Source: HGM12587 sp964561705 (GTDB lineage Bacteria > Bacillota > Clostridia > Lachnospirales > Lachnospiraceae). Taken from it: 64,000 nucleotides of DNA. Numbering within the stretch: the first letter of the stretch is position 1; the number at the start of each line of letters is the position of its first letter. The notes below the pieces were generated by a model that saw only the letters and a program-made list of their open reading frames with translations, was not told where the DNA came from and ran no database searches. The stretch is from assembly GCA_964561705.1 (NCBI GenBank), contig CAZLQJ010000001.1, forward strand, positions 49,654 to 113,653. The letters run 5' to 3'. Positions 43,938-52,384 of the stretch are shown here, in pieces. The translations under genes were made by a program, and so were the position numbers.

Positions 43938-44471
43938 CTAAAACATTGGCGGCGTTGTAACCCATAAGATCAATGCGTCACTGCTTCCATGATTATATAA
44001 ATAATGATTCTTTTTTCCATCTATGTAAAAGGTGTCTTTGGCCTTTAATTTATATTTTTTATTGTCTCTTACCAAAGTAACCGTTCCCTTTAAAAGGTAA
44101 CCAAATTCCTCACCTCTGTGGGATTCCATTTCCTGACTACTCTTTTTCGGCGGAAGTGTCAGCAAAATCGGCTCCATCTCATTTTTCTGGGCATTCGGAA
44201 CGATCCACTCAATCTGATAATCTTCTTTTTTATCCACAAAAAAATCTTTTGTAGAAAAAACAATCTGTTCCTCTTCCTCTTCGTGAAAAAATTCCGCAAG
44301 ATTCGTCCCCAGCGCCTCCAAAATATCCTCCAGCGTGGAAATGCTCGGACTGGTCAGATTTCGCTCAAGCTGTGACAAAAATCCCTTGGTCAGTTCACTT
44401 CTGGATGCAAGATCCTCCAGCGTCAGATCATTTTGCAGACGCAGTTCCCTGATCTTTTTTCCAATATCCAT
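43938..44471 (-). CDS. XRE-cupin regulator of polyamine uptake (PuuR-like)
   Basis: 177 residues: XRE helix-turn-helix at 1-60 ('RELRLQNDLTLEDLASRSEL', 'SQLERNLTSPSISTLEDILE') and a cupin domain in the last 80 ('SHRGEEFGYLLKGTVTLVRD'). Regulators of this kind sense small molecules and commonly lie first in pot operons. It is 15 bases upstream of potA. A palindrome between its promoter and ribosome site suggests autoregulation. Confidence 0.9.
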   Translation of the reverse strand: MDIGKKIRELRLQNDLTLEDLASRSELTKGFLSQLERNLTSPSISTLEDILEALGTNLAEFFHEEEEEQIVFSTKDFFVDKKEDYQIEWIVPNAQKNEMEPILLTLPPKKSSQEMESHRGEEFGYLLKGTVTLVRDNKKYKLKAKDTFYIDGKKNHYLYNHGSSDALILWVTTPPMF

Positions 44472-44484
44472 GAAACCCCTCCTT

Positions 44485-44505
44485 TTGTTTGGTAATACTA
44501 AACAA
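44485..44505 (-). promoter_or_regulatory. Operator-like palindrome before the pot operon
   Basis: TTGTTTAGTATTACCAAACAA on the minus strand (21 bases): arms of 10 with one mismatch around a central base, between the -10 and the ribosome site. A related 16-base sequence (17 of 20 matches when extended) lies upstream of the promoter at 44586-44601. Probably bound by the XRE-cupin protein. Confidence 0.55.
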
Positions 44506-44531
44506 TTTTTTTATTGATACACACTTTTCCA

Positions 44532-44559
44532 ATTATACATATTCTCATACATTTTGCAA
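44532..44559 (-). promoter_or_regulatory. Sigma-A promoter of the pot operon
   Basis: TTGCAA (44554-44559), 16-bp spacer, TATAAT (44532-44537) on the minus strand, about 60 bases before the regulator ATG. Confidence 0.7.
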
Positions 44560-44601
44560 TAGGTTTTGTAAATTCAAATTAAATTTTTAGTATTGCTATA
44601 C

Positions 44602-44643
44602 AAAAATCGACGGAACCTCACCCTGGATGTTCCGTCGATTTTT
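44602..44643 (-). terminator. sigG terminator
   Basis: Perfect 15-bp stem (44602-44616 and 44629-44643) with a 12-base loop; the stem ends in A5/T5, so a T run follows on the minus strand. It lies 20 bases after the sigG stop. Confidence 0.92.
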
Positions 44644-44662
44644 GTTCACATATGCTGTTTTC

Positions 44663-45442
44663 TTATCTAAGATACTGACGCATAACCTTCAATGCATGTT
44701 TTTCCAGCCGGCTCACCTGTGCCTGGGAAATACCGATTTCATCTGCGACCTCCATCTGGGTCTTTCCCTCATAAAATCGCAGATCAATGATATGTTGTTC
44801 TCTGGGGGCCAGCCGTTTCATTGCCTCCTGCAAAGAAATTTCTTCCACCCACTGCTCTTCCTTATTTTTCTTGTCACTGATCTGATCCATCACATAAAGG
44901 GTGTCGCCTCCCTCCGTATAGACCGGTTCATATAAACTGACCGGACTTTGGATTGCATCCATAGCAACCACCACATCTTCCTCCGGTACCTGGATCATTT
45001 CCGCAATCTCCTTCACCGTCGGTTCCTGGGAATGTTTTTTCATATAATCTTCCTTGGCATAAATTGCCTTATAAGCAATATCCCGCAGAGAACGGCTGAC
45101 ACGAATCGCATTGGAATTATCCCGCAAATATCTTCGCAGTTCTCCTGCAACCATCGGCACTGCATAGGTCGAAAACTTCACCATCATCTCCGGCTTAAAA
45201 TTATCAATTGCCTTGATCAATCCAATGCATCCTATCTGAAACAGATCATCCGGACATTCATTACTGTTAGAAAAACGTTTGATCACACTAAGTACAAGTC
45301 TTAAATTTCCCTGAATATATTTTTCTCTGGCCTCTTTATCCCCTTGTTTGATCCTTCGGAACAGTTCTTCTTTTTCTTCCTCTTTCAGTATCGGCAATTT
45401 GGATGTATTCACACCGCAAATTTCAACTTTTCCCTGAACCAT
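44663..45442 (-). CDS. sigG: Forespore sigma factor G
   Basis: 259 residues from ATG 45442 ('MVQGKVEICGVNTSKLP', the usual SigG start), with AAGGAG about 8 bases upstream; the open frame to 45523 is not family sequence. Region 2 'YIQGNLRLVLSVIKRF' and 'DDLFQIGCIGLIKAIDNF', region 4 'LAPREQHIIDLRFYEGKTQM' and 'EIGISQAQVSRLEKHALKVM'. It directs late forespore transcription. It follows sigE after about 100 bases, the same order as in Bacillus and Clostridia. I could not assign a convincing sigma-F/G promoter in the gap. Confidence 0.96.
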   Translation of the reverse strand: MVQGKVEICGVNTSKLPILKEEEKEELFRRIKQGDKEAREKYIQGNLRLVLSVIKRFSNSNECPDDLFQIGCIGLIKAIDNFKPEMMVKFSTYAVPMVAGELRRYLRDNSNAIRVSRSLRDIAYKAIYAKEDYMKKHSQEPTVKEIAEMIQVPEEDVVVAMDAIQSPVSLYEPVYTEGGDTLYVMDQISDKKNKEEQWVEEISLQEAMKRLAPREQHIIDLRFYEGKTQMEVADEIGISQAQVSRLEKHALKVMRQYLR

Positions 45443-45544
45443 TGCTGCTCTCCTTATTTGTCTTAGACTTCTAAGAAAAGCATTCCCCCGTAATTCCGGA
45501 TTTATTCCAAATTCGCCTTCCAAAGACTTCCAGATTTAGGAAGT

Positions 45545-46285
45545 TCATTCATATTTTACAATCTCCTTTTTCAGACGTTTCATGATCTTTTTTTCCAGTC
45601 TAGAAATATAGGACTGAGAGATTCCCAAAAGATCTGCAACCTCTTTCTGGGTCTTTTCCTCCCCCAAAGGATTGTTCAGCCCAAAACGCATTTCCACGAT
45701 CGTACGTTCCCTTCTGGAAAGCTTCTCAATGGCTTTGTTCAGCAGCTTGCGCTCCATTTCCGTTTCAATATCTTTATAGATCACATCCTCTTCCGTCCCC
45801 AGAATATCCGAAAGAAGTAGTTCATTTCCATCCCAATCCACATTTAAAGGTTCGTCAATGGATACCTCCATTTTCGTTTTACTGTTTCTTCGAAGATACA
45901 TCAAAATCTCATTTTCAATGCATCTGGACGCATAGGTAGCCAGTTTAATATTTTTGTCTTTGTTAAATGTGTTGATGGCCTTGATCAGACCAATGGTTCC
46001 GATTGAGATCAGATCCTCCACACCAACCCCCGTATTGTCAAATTTTTTTGCTATGTAAACCACCAGTCGCAGATTATGTTCGATCAGCATGGTTCTAGCT
46101 TCATTTTTTTGTTCACTGTCGAGAAATTCTATAGCTTTTAATTCTTCCTCAGGATCCAATGGCGGCGGCAGTACTTCATTTCCTCCAATATAATGGATTT
46201 CCTGCTGTCTTCCGAACAGCATTTCCGGTAGATTCGGAACAATCTTAAACTGTATCTGTTTTGGTATCGCTACCTTAACTAACAT
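45545..46285 (-). CDS. sigE: Mother-cell sigma factor E (pro-form)
   Basis: 246 residues. An N-terminal pro-region of about 30 residues precedes 'YIGGNEVLPPPLDPEEE', where pro-SigE is cut by SpoIIGA. Region 2 'LIEHNLRLVVYIAKKF' and 'VEDLISIGTIGLIKAINTF', region 4 'LSRRERTIVEMRFGLN' and 'LGISQSYISRLEKKI'. Drives early mother-cell genes. It lies 12 bases after spoIIGA in one transcript. Confidence 0.97.
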   Translation of the reverse strand: MLVKVAIPKQIQFKIVPNLPEMLFGRQQEIHYIGGNEVLPPPLDPEEELKAIEFLDSEQKNEARTMLIEHNLRLVVYIAKKFDNTGVGVEDLISIGTIGLIKAINTFNKDKNIKLATYASRCIENEILMYLRRNSKTKMEVSIDEPLNVDWDGNELLLSDILGTEEDVIYKDIETEMERKLLNKAIEKLSRRERTIVEMRFGLNNPLGEEKTQKEVADLLGISQSYISRLEKKIMKRLKKEIVKYE

Positions 46286-46297
46286 GTTTTCCCCTCC

Positions 46298-47086
46298 CTA
46301 GCAATAATCATTGTGAAGTAAAATGGAATAGTGAAAAATCCCCGTAAACGGCTGTTCCGTAATGGCTATCATTGGTTTATCCACAATCTGACTGTCATTT
46401 CCTTCCAGGATCACCAGATAATCAATCTGTGCGCCCCACAGGATGCCATCCTTTTTCCCTACACTTTTATAAGGCACCGGATGATAGGCCGGCGGTGCCG
46501 AATCAGCGATCAAGGCATTCCACGCGTCCCTTGAAATAATACATACCGGTTTCTGACTGATCGGATCAAACAAATGATTTCCCGTATCTGCAAATCCCTG
46601 CATATGTTGGCTTTGACCATTCCAGTAAAGAACAATTTCTCTCATACAGTCATTTTGCCGTTTGTAAATCTTTCGTACCTTTTCAAAAATCCCAAAGACA
46701 ATAGTAAAAAATGCAGACAGCAAAAGCAGCGTATTAATCCGGATCGGTATCCACTGCTCTACAAACTGTAAAATCCCCCCAAGAGCCAATGTCCACAGGA
46801 TCATCTGATATAACAGATATAAGATCCGTCTTCCATCCTTGATCTCCATACATCCACAGACCATCAAACCTGCTGCCGGGAACAACACGCCCAGCTGAAG
46901 GATCCAGCTGCTGCGAAAAAAAAGGAGGGATGCCATTGTATTGCAGGCTGCTGCTGCGAAACTTGCCAAAAAGATCCGGTTTCCTGTAGCGGCAGGAAAA
47001 ATCGCCGGTTTTAAAAATTCCAGCAACAACAGATTACATATAAAATTTTCTAACAACAATGTGTCTGGATAAATGACATAATGCAT
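46298..47086 (-). CDS. spoIIGA: Pro-sigma-E processing peptidase SpoIIGA
   Basis: 262 residues, somewhat shorter than the Bacillus protein. Five membrane helices in the first 140 residues, then an aspartic-protease-like domain with 'MQGFADTGNHLFDPISQKPV' (catalytic Asp in D-T-G). It becomes active at the septum when SpoIIR signals, and then cleaves pro-SigE encoded by the next gene. Aspartic-protease fold with the D-T-G retained. Confidence 0.95.
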   Translation of the reverse strand: MHYVIYPDTLLLENFICNLLLLEFLKPAIFPAATGNRIFLASFAAAACNTMASLLFFRSSWILQLGVLFPAAGLMVCGCMEIKDGRRILYLLYQMILWTLALGGILQFVEQWIPIRINTLLLLSAFFTIVFGIFEKVRKIYKRQNDCMREIVLYWNGQSQHMQGFADTGNHLFDPISQKPVCIISRDAWNALIADSAPPAYHPVPYKSVGKKDGILWGAQIDYLVILEGNDSQIVDKPMIAITEQPFTGIFHYSILLHNDYC

Positions 47087-47112
47087 AATGTTTTCTCCTT
47101 GTCTGCAAGGAC

Positions 47113-47145
47113 ATTATACGAAATGGAATTTTTTTCCTTTGTCAA
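47113..47145 (-). promoter_or_regulatory. Spo0A-type promoter of spoIIGA-sigE
   Basis: TTGACA (47140-47145) and TATAAT (47113-47118) on the minus strand, both perfect but 21 bp apart instead of 17. The spoIIG promoter of Bacillus has the same feature (22 bp) and works only with Spo0A. On the opposite strand TGTCAAA overlaps the -35, one base off the 0A box TGTCGAA. Confidence 0.75.
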
Positions 47146-47198
47146 AAGAACAGGAAATGTTTTTTATTTATTTCTCCCAGAATTGACACAGACAACAA

Positions 47199-47225
47199 AA
47201 AAGAGCCACATTTCGTGGCTCTTTT
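47199..47225. terminator. Terminator after aroD
   Basis: Perfect 11-bp stem (47199-47209 and 47215-47225) with a 5-base loop and A/T tails on both sides. On the minus strand it ends aroD with CTTTTTTG. Confidence 0.9.
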
Positions 47226-47239
47226 CTCCATAGATCTAT

Positions 47240-48001
47240 TTAACAATATTTGTGTAAGGTTTCTAAAATCAGTTTCAGATCCTCAATTTTTAGCTGTCCC
47301 GGTGCTGACGCTTCTCCCACTGTACCAAAGGTAATATCAGATCCAAAAGTCTCTCCGGCAATACGGGTTACAATTCCCATCTGTCCCATTGCCATGGTAA
47401 TCAAAGGTTTTTCAAAGTTAATGCTGGTTCTTCCGGTAATCTTTAAAAGTCTTGCCACATCACCGATCTCATTTGGCATCACTGCAATCTTCAGAATATC
47501 TGCATCCAGCTCTTTCATTTTTGACAATTTTGTCATAATTTCACTTCGGCTCGGTGTTTTGTCGAAATCATGATGAGACGCAATCACTTTGATTCCGGCT
47601 TCATGAAGCATCTTGATCACATTTTTGGCTCTTTCCAGGTCGTGGTAGATTTCAAGGTCGATCAGATCTACCTCTCCGCACATGGCAACTGCCAGATTTA
47701 ATGCAAAATAGTCCTTTGCTCCAATCGATTTGCAACCGCCTTCACTTTCTGAACGAAAAGTAAATAATAACGGCATATCACCAATGATCTCCCGAAGTCC
47801 CTGCAGCACAGAAGCAAGTGCCTCCAGATGATAGGCATCTTCAAAATAATCTGCTCTCCACTCGATGAGATCTGCCGGATAATGCGTAATCTCCTCCGCC
47901 TTTTTCAAAATGTCTTCCCGGGTCTGCTCAATGATCGGAACACAGATTTTTGGCATTCCTTCACCGATGGTTAAATTTCTTACCGTTACTACCTGTTTCA
48001 T
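47240..48001 (-). CDS. aroD: Type I 3-dehydroquinate dehydratase
   Basis: 253 residues. Converts 3-dehydroquinate to 3-dehydroshikimate through a Schiff base. Motifs: 'LIEWRADYF', general base His in 'VIASHHDFDKTPS', Schiff-base Lys in 'ADILKIAVMPN', and 'SINFEKPLITMAMGQMG'. ATG 48001 has AAGGAG at a spacing of 6; the upstream ATG of the same frame at 48016 lacks a site. Divergent from aroE, which makes the next enzyme of the pathway. Confidence 0.96.
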   Translation of the reverse strand: MKQVVTVRNLTIGEGMPKICVPIIEQTREDILKKAEEITHYPADLIEWRADYFEDAYHLEALASVLQGLREIIGDMPLLFTFRSESEGGCKSIGAKDYFALNLAVAMCGEVDLIDLEIYHDLERAKNVIKMLHEAGIKVIASHHDFDKTPSRSEIMTKLSKMKELDADILKIAVMPNEIGDVARLLKITGRTSINFEKPLITMAMGQMGIVTRIAGETFGSDITFGTVGEASAPGQLKIEDLKLILETLHKYC

Positions 48002-48031
48002 ATCGTTCTCCTTCACGTTTCAGCTATCTTT

Positions 48032-48092
48032 AGTATAGTATTTTTTGCCATAAAGTGCAATATTTGACAGGCAAAAAAAATTCTTATAGAAT
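48032..48092. promoter_or_regulatory. Back-to-back aroD and aroE promoters
   Basis: Minus strand (aroD): TTGCAC (48055-48060), 17 bp, TATACT (48032-48037). Plus strand (aroE): TTGACA (48064-48069), 17 bp, TAGAAT (48087-48092). The two -35 boxes are three bases apart, so a single bound protein could affect both genes. Confidence 0.7.
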
Positions 48093-48123
48093 GAAGAAAA
48101 ACTGACGAAATGAGGCTGATTTT

Positions 48124-48990
48124 ATGAAAAATGAGATTACCGGACATACCCGCCTGATCTGCCTTTTGGGCGATCCTGTTACACACAGTATCTCTCCTGC
48201 CATGCACAATCTTTCCTTTCAAACGTTAGGACTTGACTACGTGTATCTGGCTTTCAAATCCTCCATCGAAGAATTTGATGCTACTGTAAAAACCTTAAAA
48301 CAGATTGGTGCCCGTGGCTTTAACTGCACAATGCCATGTAAAAGAATTGCCGCTGACCGATGTGACGACCTTTCCCCCGCTGCCAGATTAATGGAATCTG
48401 TCAATACTGTCGTTATCGAAGATGGCAGACTTCTAGGGCATAATACGGATGGCGTCGGCTACATGCGATCTGTCCAGGATGCCGGACATGACATTATCGG
48501 AAAAGAAATGACTTTGTTAGGATCTGGCGGTGCCGCTTCCGCAATCCTCACGCAGGCAGCCTTAGATGGTGTAAAATCCATCCATGTATTTGCCCGTAAG
48601 GGGAACTCCTGGAATACGGTCGAAAAACAGATTGATCAAATCAATTCTCAGACAGCCTGCAAGGTTACTTTAAATGAACTATCTGACACAACATCCCTCA
48701 AGCATTCTCTGACAGACAGTGCAATTCTGGTCAATGCATCTTCTGTCGGTATGGCACCTGACACGGAAAACTGTCTGATTCCTGACAGTTCCTATTTTCA
48801 TCCGGAACTGATCGTCTCAGATGTGATCTATAATCCACGCAAAACAAAGCTCCTTCAAATGGCTGAAACTGCCGGACTTTCCACCTTTAATGGGATGTAT
48901 ATGCTGCTCTATCAAGGCGCAGAAGCATTTCGGATTTGGACGGGACAGAATATGCCGGTAGATCTTGTAAAGAAAACTTATTTTTCGTGA
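48124..48990 (+). CDS. aroE: Shikimate dehydrogenase
   Basis: 288 residues, the only plus-strand gene. Reduces 3-dehydroshikimate with NADPH. Substrate-binding 'HSISPAMHNLSFQTLGLDYV'; catalytic Lys in 'FNCTMPCKRIA', where the common form is NVTIPHK; catalytic Asp in 'GHNTDGVGY'; Rossmann glycines 'LLGSGGAASAIL'. The Cys-containing variant of the Lys motif is a known type in Clostridia as far as I recall. GAGG lies 8 bases before the ATG. Confidence 0.95.
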   Translation: MKNEITGHTRLICLLGDPVTHSISPAMHNLSFQTLGLDYVYLAFKSSIEEFDATVKTLKQIGARGFNCTMPCKRIAADRCDDLSPAARLMESVNTVVIEDGRLLGHNTDGVGYMRSVQDAGHDIIGKEMTLLGSGGAASAILTQAALDGVKSIHVFARKGNSWNTVEKQIDQINSQTACKVTLNELSDTTSLKHSLTDSAILVNASSVGMAPDTENCLIPDSSYFHPELIVSDVIYNPRKTKLLQMAETAGLSTFNGMYMLLYQGAEAFRIWTGQNMPVDLVKKTYFS

Positions 48991-49001
48991 ATACTGGAGA
49001 A

Positions 49002-49034
49002 AAAAAGGGTATCCGCACTGCGAATACCCTTTTT
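49002..49034. terminator. Bidirectional terminator between aroE and ftsZ
   Basis: 11-bp outer stem (49002-49012 and 49024-49034) plus an inner CGC/GCG pair. A5 and T5 tails on either side make it work for both convergent genes. Confidence 0.9.
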
Positions 49035-49035
49035 A

Positions 49036-50193
49036 TTATTTACGATTTTTCTGTAAGAAAATTGGAATTTTGATTTCCTGTTCTTCCGGAGCTTGTACCT
49101 TTGGTGTCACGATTCCCGGAAATGGCTTTGGCGTTGGCATAACTGGTGTTGAAGCTGCACCTGGCATTGCTGTTCTGGCTGGCGCTGTATATGGGATATT
49201 GCTCTTTGTTGGAATAATTTTCTGAGCTCCTGTTACATTTGCATCAAGACCTGTTGCGATAACTGTAATACTACATTCATCTGTGTATGTATCATCGTAC
49301 ATCGCACCAAAGATGATATTTGCTTCTTCACCGGCCATATCCTGAACATAGCTTGCTGCATCGTTTGCATCCATCAGAGAAATATCTCCGGATACGTTGA
49401 TGATCACGTGAGAAGCACCTGAAATCGTAGTTTCCAGAAGTGGGGAAGCAACTGCCTGTTTTACTGCTTCCAGTGCCTTGTCATCTCCCTTCGCACTACC
49501 GATACCAATGTGTGCGATACCCTTATCTGTCATAACAGTCTGAACATCTGCGAAATCGAGGTTGATCAGAGCCGGTAAATTGATCAGGTCTGTAATACCC
49601 TGTACCGCCTGCTGAAGCACTTCATCTGCCTTCTTTAATGCTTCCGGCATCGTAGTTCTTCTGTCAACAATCTCTAAAAGCTTGTCATTTGGAATAACGA
49701 TCAATGTATCTACACTTTCTTTTAACTTTTCAATTCCTGAAACAGCATTCTGCATTCTTGCCTTTGCTTCGAATCTGAATGGCTTTGTAACAACACCAAC
49801 AGTCAAAATACCCATATCTTTGGCTGCTCTTGCTACCACCGGAGCTGCACCTGTTCCGGTACCGCCGCCCATACCGCAGGTAACAAATACCATATCTGCA
49901 CCCTTGATCACATCTTTAATATCATCTAAACTTTCTTCTGCAGCTTTTTCACCGATCTCTGGTTTTGCACCTGCACCCAGACCTTTGGTCAGCTTTTCGC
50001 CAATCTGCAGCACAGTAGGAGCTTTACAGAAATTCAATGCCTGTTTATCTGTATTGATTCCAATAAATTCTACTCCACCAATTTGTTCATCTATCATTCT
50101 GTTAACAGCATTATTTCCTGCACCGCCGACACCGATCACGATAATCCTTGCTGCAGTTTCAGCTTCATTTGTCATAATTTCTAACAACGCCAT
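49036..50193 (-). CDS. ftsZ: Cell division tubulin FtsZ
   Basis: 385 residues. GTP-binding 'IIVIGVGGAGNNAVNRM', tubulin signature 'CGMGGGTGTGAAPVVA', T7 loop 'NLDFADVQTVM', and a C-terminal partner-binding tail 'IKIPIFLQKNRK'. Forms the Z ring. AAGGAGG is only two bases from ATG 50193 but eight from a TTG at 50187; the latter gives 'MLEIMTNEAE', which resembles family starts, so the TTG may be the true start. No ftsA is next to it. Confidence 0.97.
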   Translation of the reverse strand: MALLEIMTNEAETAARIIVIGVGGAGNNAVNRMIDEQIGGVEFIGINTDKQALNFCKAPTVLQIGEKLTKGLGAGAKPEIGEKAAEESLDDIKDVIKGADMVFVTCGMGGGTGTGAAPVVARAAKDMGILTVGVVTKPFRFEAKARMQNAVSGIEKLKESVDTLIVIPNDKLLEIVDRRTTMPEALKKADEVLQQAVQGITDLINLPALINLDFADVQTVMTDKGIAHIGIGSAKGDDKALEAVKQAVASPLLETTISGASHVIINVSGDISLMDANDAASYVQDMAGEEANIIFGAMYDDTYTDECSITVIATGLDANVTGAQKIIPTKSNIPYTAPARTAMPGAASTPVMPTPKPFPGIVTPKVQAPEEQEIKIPIFLQKNRK

Positions 50194-50238
50194 GTCCTCC
50201 TTATCGTACCCAACTTGTACAAATATCTACTTCATTTT

Positions 50239-50267
50239 ATATTATCTGCTTTTCGCCAATTAATCAA
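50239..50267 (-). promoter_or_regulatory. Likely ftsZ promoter
   Basis: TTGATT (50262-50267), 17-bp spacer, TAATAT (50239-50244) on the minus strand, about 50 bases before ftsZ, in the 109-base gap after divIB. Confidence 0.5.
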
Positions 50268-50302
50268 GTCGATTTTTACAAAAAGTCAGAAAAATTTGAA
50301 AT

Positions 50303-51046
50303 TTATTTATCTTTGATGAAAGAAATGTTCTTACTTTCACTGGTATACTCTTCCATGTGTAGCACACCTGACTTATCTTCCAGATCCGGCAGCAGTGATT
50401 GGATTCTGGATGCCTTTTCATCAATGTGATCCCCTTTTCCAAGATTGATCCTTGCATTGGCAAAAGTCAGCACAATCTCTGTTCCTTCCTTCTTTAAGGT
50501 AATCGCATCCGGATGAAGTTCATACTTCTCCATCATCTGTGTTATGGAAAGCAGCACATCAAAAATTTTCTCATTTTTTACCTCTAATGGTTCATAGAGT
50601 GTCAATGTATCAAATTTCAGCCCATGGATGCATGGAATACCTTCCAAAATCTCACTGGAACTTTCCACAACGGTCCCTTCTTTATCAAAATAAAGATTTG
50701 AACCCATATATTCTACATAACCGATGATCTTTTTTTCATAAACCCGGATCTTAATGTGATCCATGGACTTTAAGGTAATCTCTACATTATCTACAAAAGG
50801 GATTGCTTTCCCGTCAAGATATTCATACTGGAACATCAGATATAGGGAATTTCTATGTTCTCCCATGACAAGTTCTTTGATTTCTTCCTCTGTATAGTAG
50901 GAATTTCCCGTAACCTCCACTTTATCCACGCGAAAAATCCCTGCCGCTAAAAGAACCGAAAACAGTACACCCAATCCAACGACCCCAATCAGAATCCCTT
51001 TGAAATTGAATATTTTTTTAATAAATCCTTTTTTCATAACTTTCAT
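50303..51046 (-). CDS. divIB: Divisome protein DivIB/FtsQ
   Basis: About 247 residues. A short basic cytoplasmic part, one membrane helix ('ILIGVVGLGVLFSVLLAAGI'), then a POTRA domain ('FRVDKVEVTGNSYYTEEEIK') and the FtsQ beta domain. It stabilises the FtsL-DivIC-PBP division complex. The start is uncertain: a GTG at 51073 and ATGs at 51046 and 51037 are all in frame, and none has a clear ribosome site. It lies between murA and ftsZ. Confidence 0.88.
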   Translation of the reverse strand: MKVMKKGFIKKIFNFKGILIGVVGLGVLFSVLLAAGIFRVDKVEVTGNSYYTEEEIKELVMGEHRNSLYLMFQYEYLDGKAIPFVDNVEITLKSMDHIKIRVYEKKIIGYVEYMGSNLYFDKEGTVVESSSEILEGIPCIHGLKFDTLTLYEPLEVKNEKIFDVLLSITQMMEKYELHPDAITLKKEGTEIVLTFANARINLGKGDHIDEKASRIQSLLPDLEDKSGVLHMEEYTSESKNISFIKDK

Positions 51047-51082
51047 TTTATCACATATTTTCGGTTCTTGCACTATAAGTTT

Positions 51083-52333
51083 CTAGGATTTTCTGTGAAT
51101 AACTGCACCCAGCTTACAAAAATCTTCTACAATATTCTCATAGCCCCGTTGCAGGATCTGTGCATTACCAAGTTCTGAATTTCCTTCTGCCTGCAGTGCC
51201 GCAATGATCAATGCCGCTCCGCCCCTTAGTTCCCGTACTTCCAACCGTCTTCCTTCCAGTTTTTTTACCGGAAACAAATAGGCTTTCCGGTCTTTGAGAT
51301 AAATCTCCGCTCCCATCTTTTTTAGTTCCTCCACAATCCGAAAACGATTTTCAAAGATCTGCTCCTCAATGCAGCTTTTCCCCTCTGCTCTGCACAAAAC
51401 AGCCAACAGCGGGGACTGCAAATCTGTGGGGAAGCCAGGATAAGGAGCTGTCACAAGATAGGGGATGGAATTCGCCCTTTCTTTCATCCGCAGCTTCACA
51501 TCATTTCCATCTCTCTTAAGTTCACCACCCAGACGATGAACAATCTGAATCGTCTTTCTCATATGTTCCAGGGGTGCATCTCTTAAAATGATCTCACCAC
51601 CGGCTGCGATGGCAGCAAACAGGTAAGTTCCTGCTACGATTCGGTCACTGCAAACGGTATATTCCACCTGTGTCTGGCATTTTGCACCCATAACAAAGAG
51701 TTTTTCTGTTCCGATCCCATAAATGCGAATTCCCATTGTCGCTAAAAATCTACACAATTCAACAATTTCAGGTTCTCTGGCAGCTCCATAGATTCTGGTC
51801 ATACCGGACGCACCTGCTGCTGCCAAAAGAATATTTTCGGTGACTCCCACACTGGAATATGGCAAAAACAAATCGCAGCCTTCCAAATGTTCGCACACAG
51901 CTTCCAGCCGGTCTTCTTTTTCCTGAAAAGACACTCCCATTGCCTCCAGAACCTGTTCATGAAGATCAATCGGTCGTTTTCCAATACAGCATCCCCCCGG
52001 ATAACCCAAGGTTACGGTTCCAAATCTGGCCAGAAAACTTCCAAGCAGCATGACAGAGGAACGCATGCGGTCTGTTTTTTCGATCAAGGGTACCGACTGC
52101 ATCTCTTCCGTATTTAGAATCAGGGTATCTCCTTCCCAGATACTTTTCACTCCTGCATAGGCCAATACTTCCAGCATGGAGGATACATCCTCAATCTTTG
52201 GGCATTTATGTAGGACTGTCTCGCCCCGGTTCAATACACATGCTGACAGGATCGGAAGCACTGCATTTTTGCTTCCCTGAATCTGAACCTCACCGCACAA
52301 TCTGTGCATACCTTCCACTTCTATCTTACTCAA
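51083..52333 (-). CDS. murA: UDP-N-acetylglucosamine 1-carboxyvinyltransferase
   Basis: 416 residues. First committed step of peptidoglycan synthesis: PEP transfer to UDP-GlcNAc. 'IQGSKNAVLPILSACVL' carries the substrate-binding Lys-Asn, and 'LGYPGGCCIGKRPIDLH' contains the catalytic Cys attacked by fosfomycin. Full length for the family. Here it takes a place in the dcw cluster where other Firmicutes often carry murG or murB. Confidence 0.95.
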   Translation of the reverse strand: MSKIEVEGMHRLCGEVQIQGSKNAVLPILSACVLNRGETVLHKCPKIEDVSSMLEVLAYAGVKSIWEGDTLILNTEEMQSVPLIEKTDRMRSSVMLLGSFLARFGTVTLGYPGGCCIGKRPIDLHEQVLEAMGVSFQEKEDRLEAVCEHLEGCDLFLPYSSVGVTENILLAAAGASGMTRIYGAAREPEIVELCRFLATMGIRIYGIGTEKLFVMGAKCQTQVEYTVCSDRIVAGTYLFAAIAAGGEIILRDAPLEHMRKTIQIVHRLGGELKRDGNDVKLRMKERANSIPYLVTAPYPGFPTDLQSPLLAVLCRAEGKSCIEEQIFENRFRIVEELKKMGAEIYLKDRKAYLFPVKKLEGRRLEVRELRGGAALIIAALQAEGNSELGNAQILQRGYENIVEDFCKLGAVIHRKS

Positions 52334-52384
52334 AGGATTCCCCCATAAAATTCATTCATAAAATTCTATGCCCCATCCCCTGGT

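Noticed and set aside
45443..45544. Sigma-F/G promoter before sigG
   Set aside because: A GGAATA-like -35 is present but the expected -10 does not match well enough to claim.
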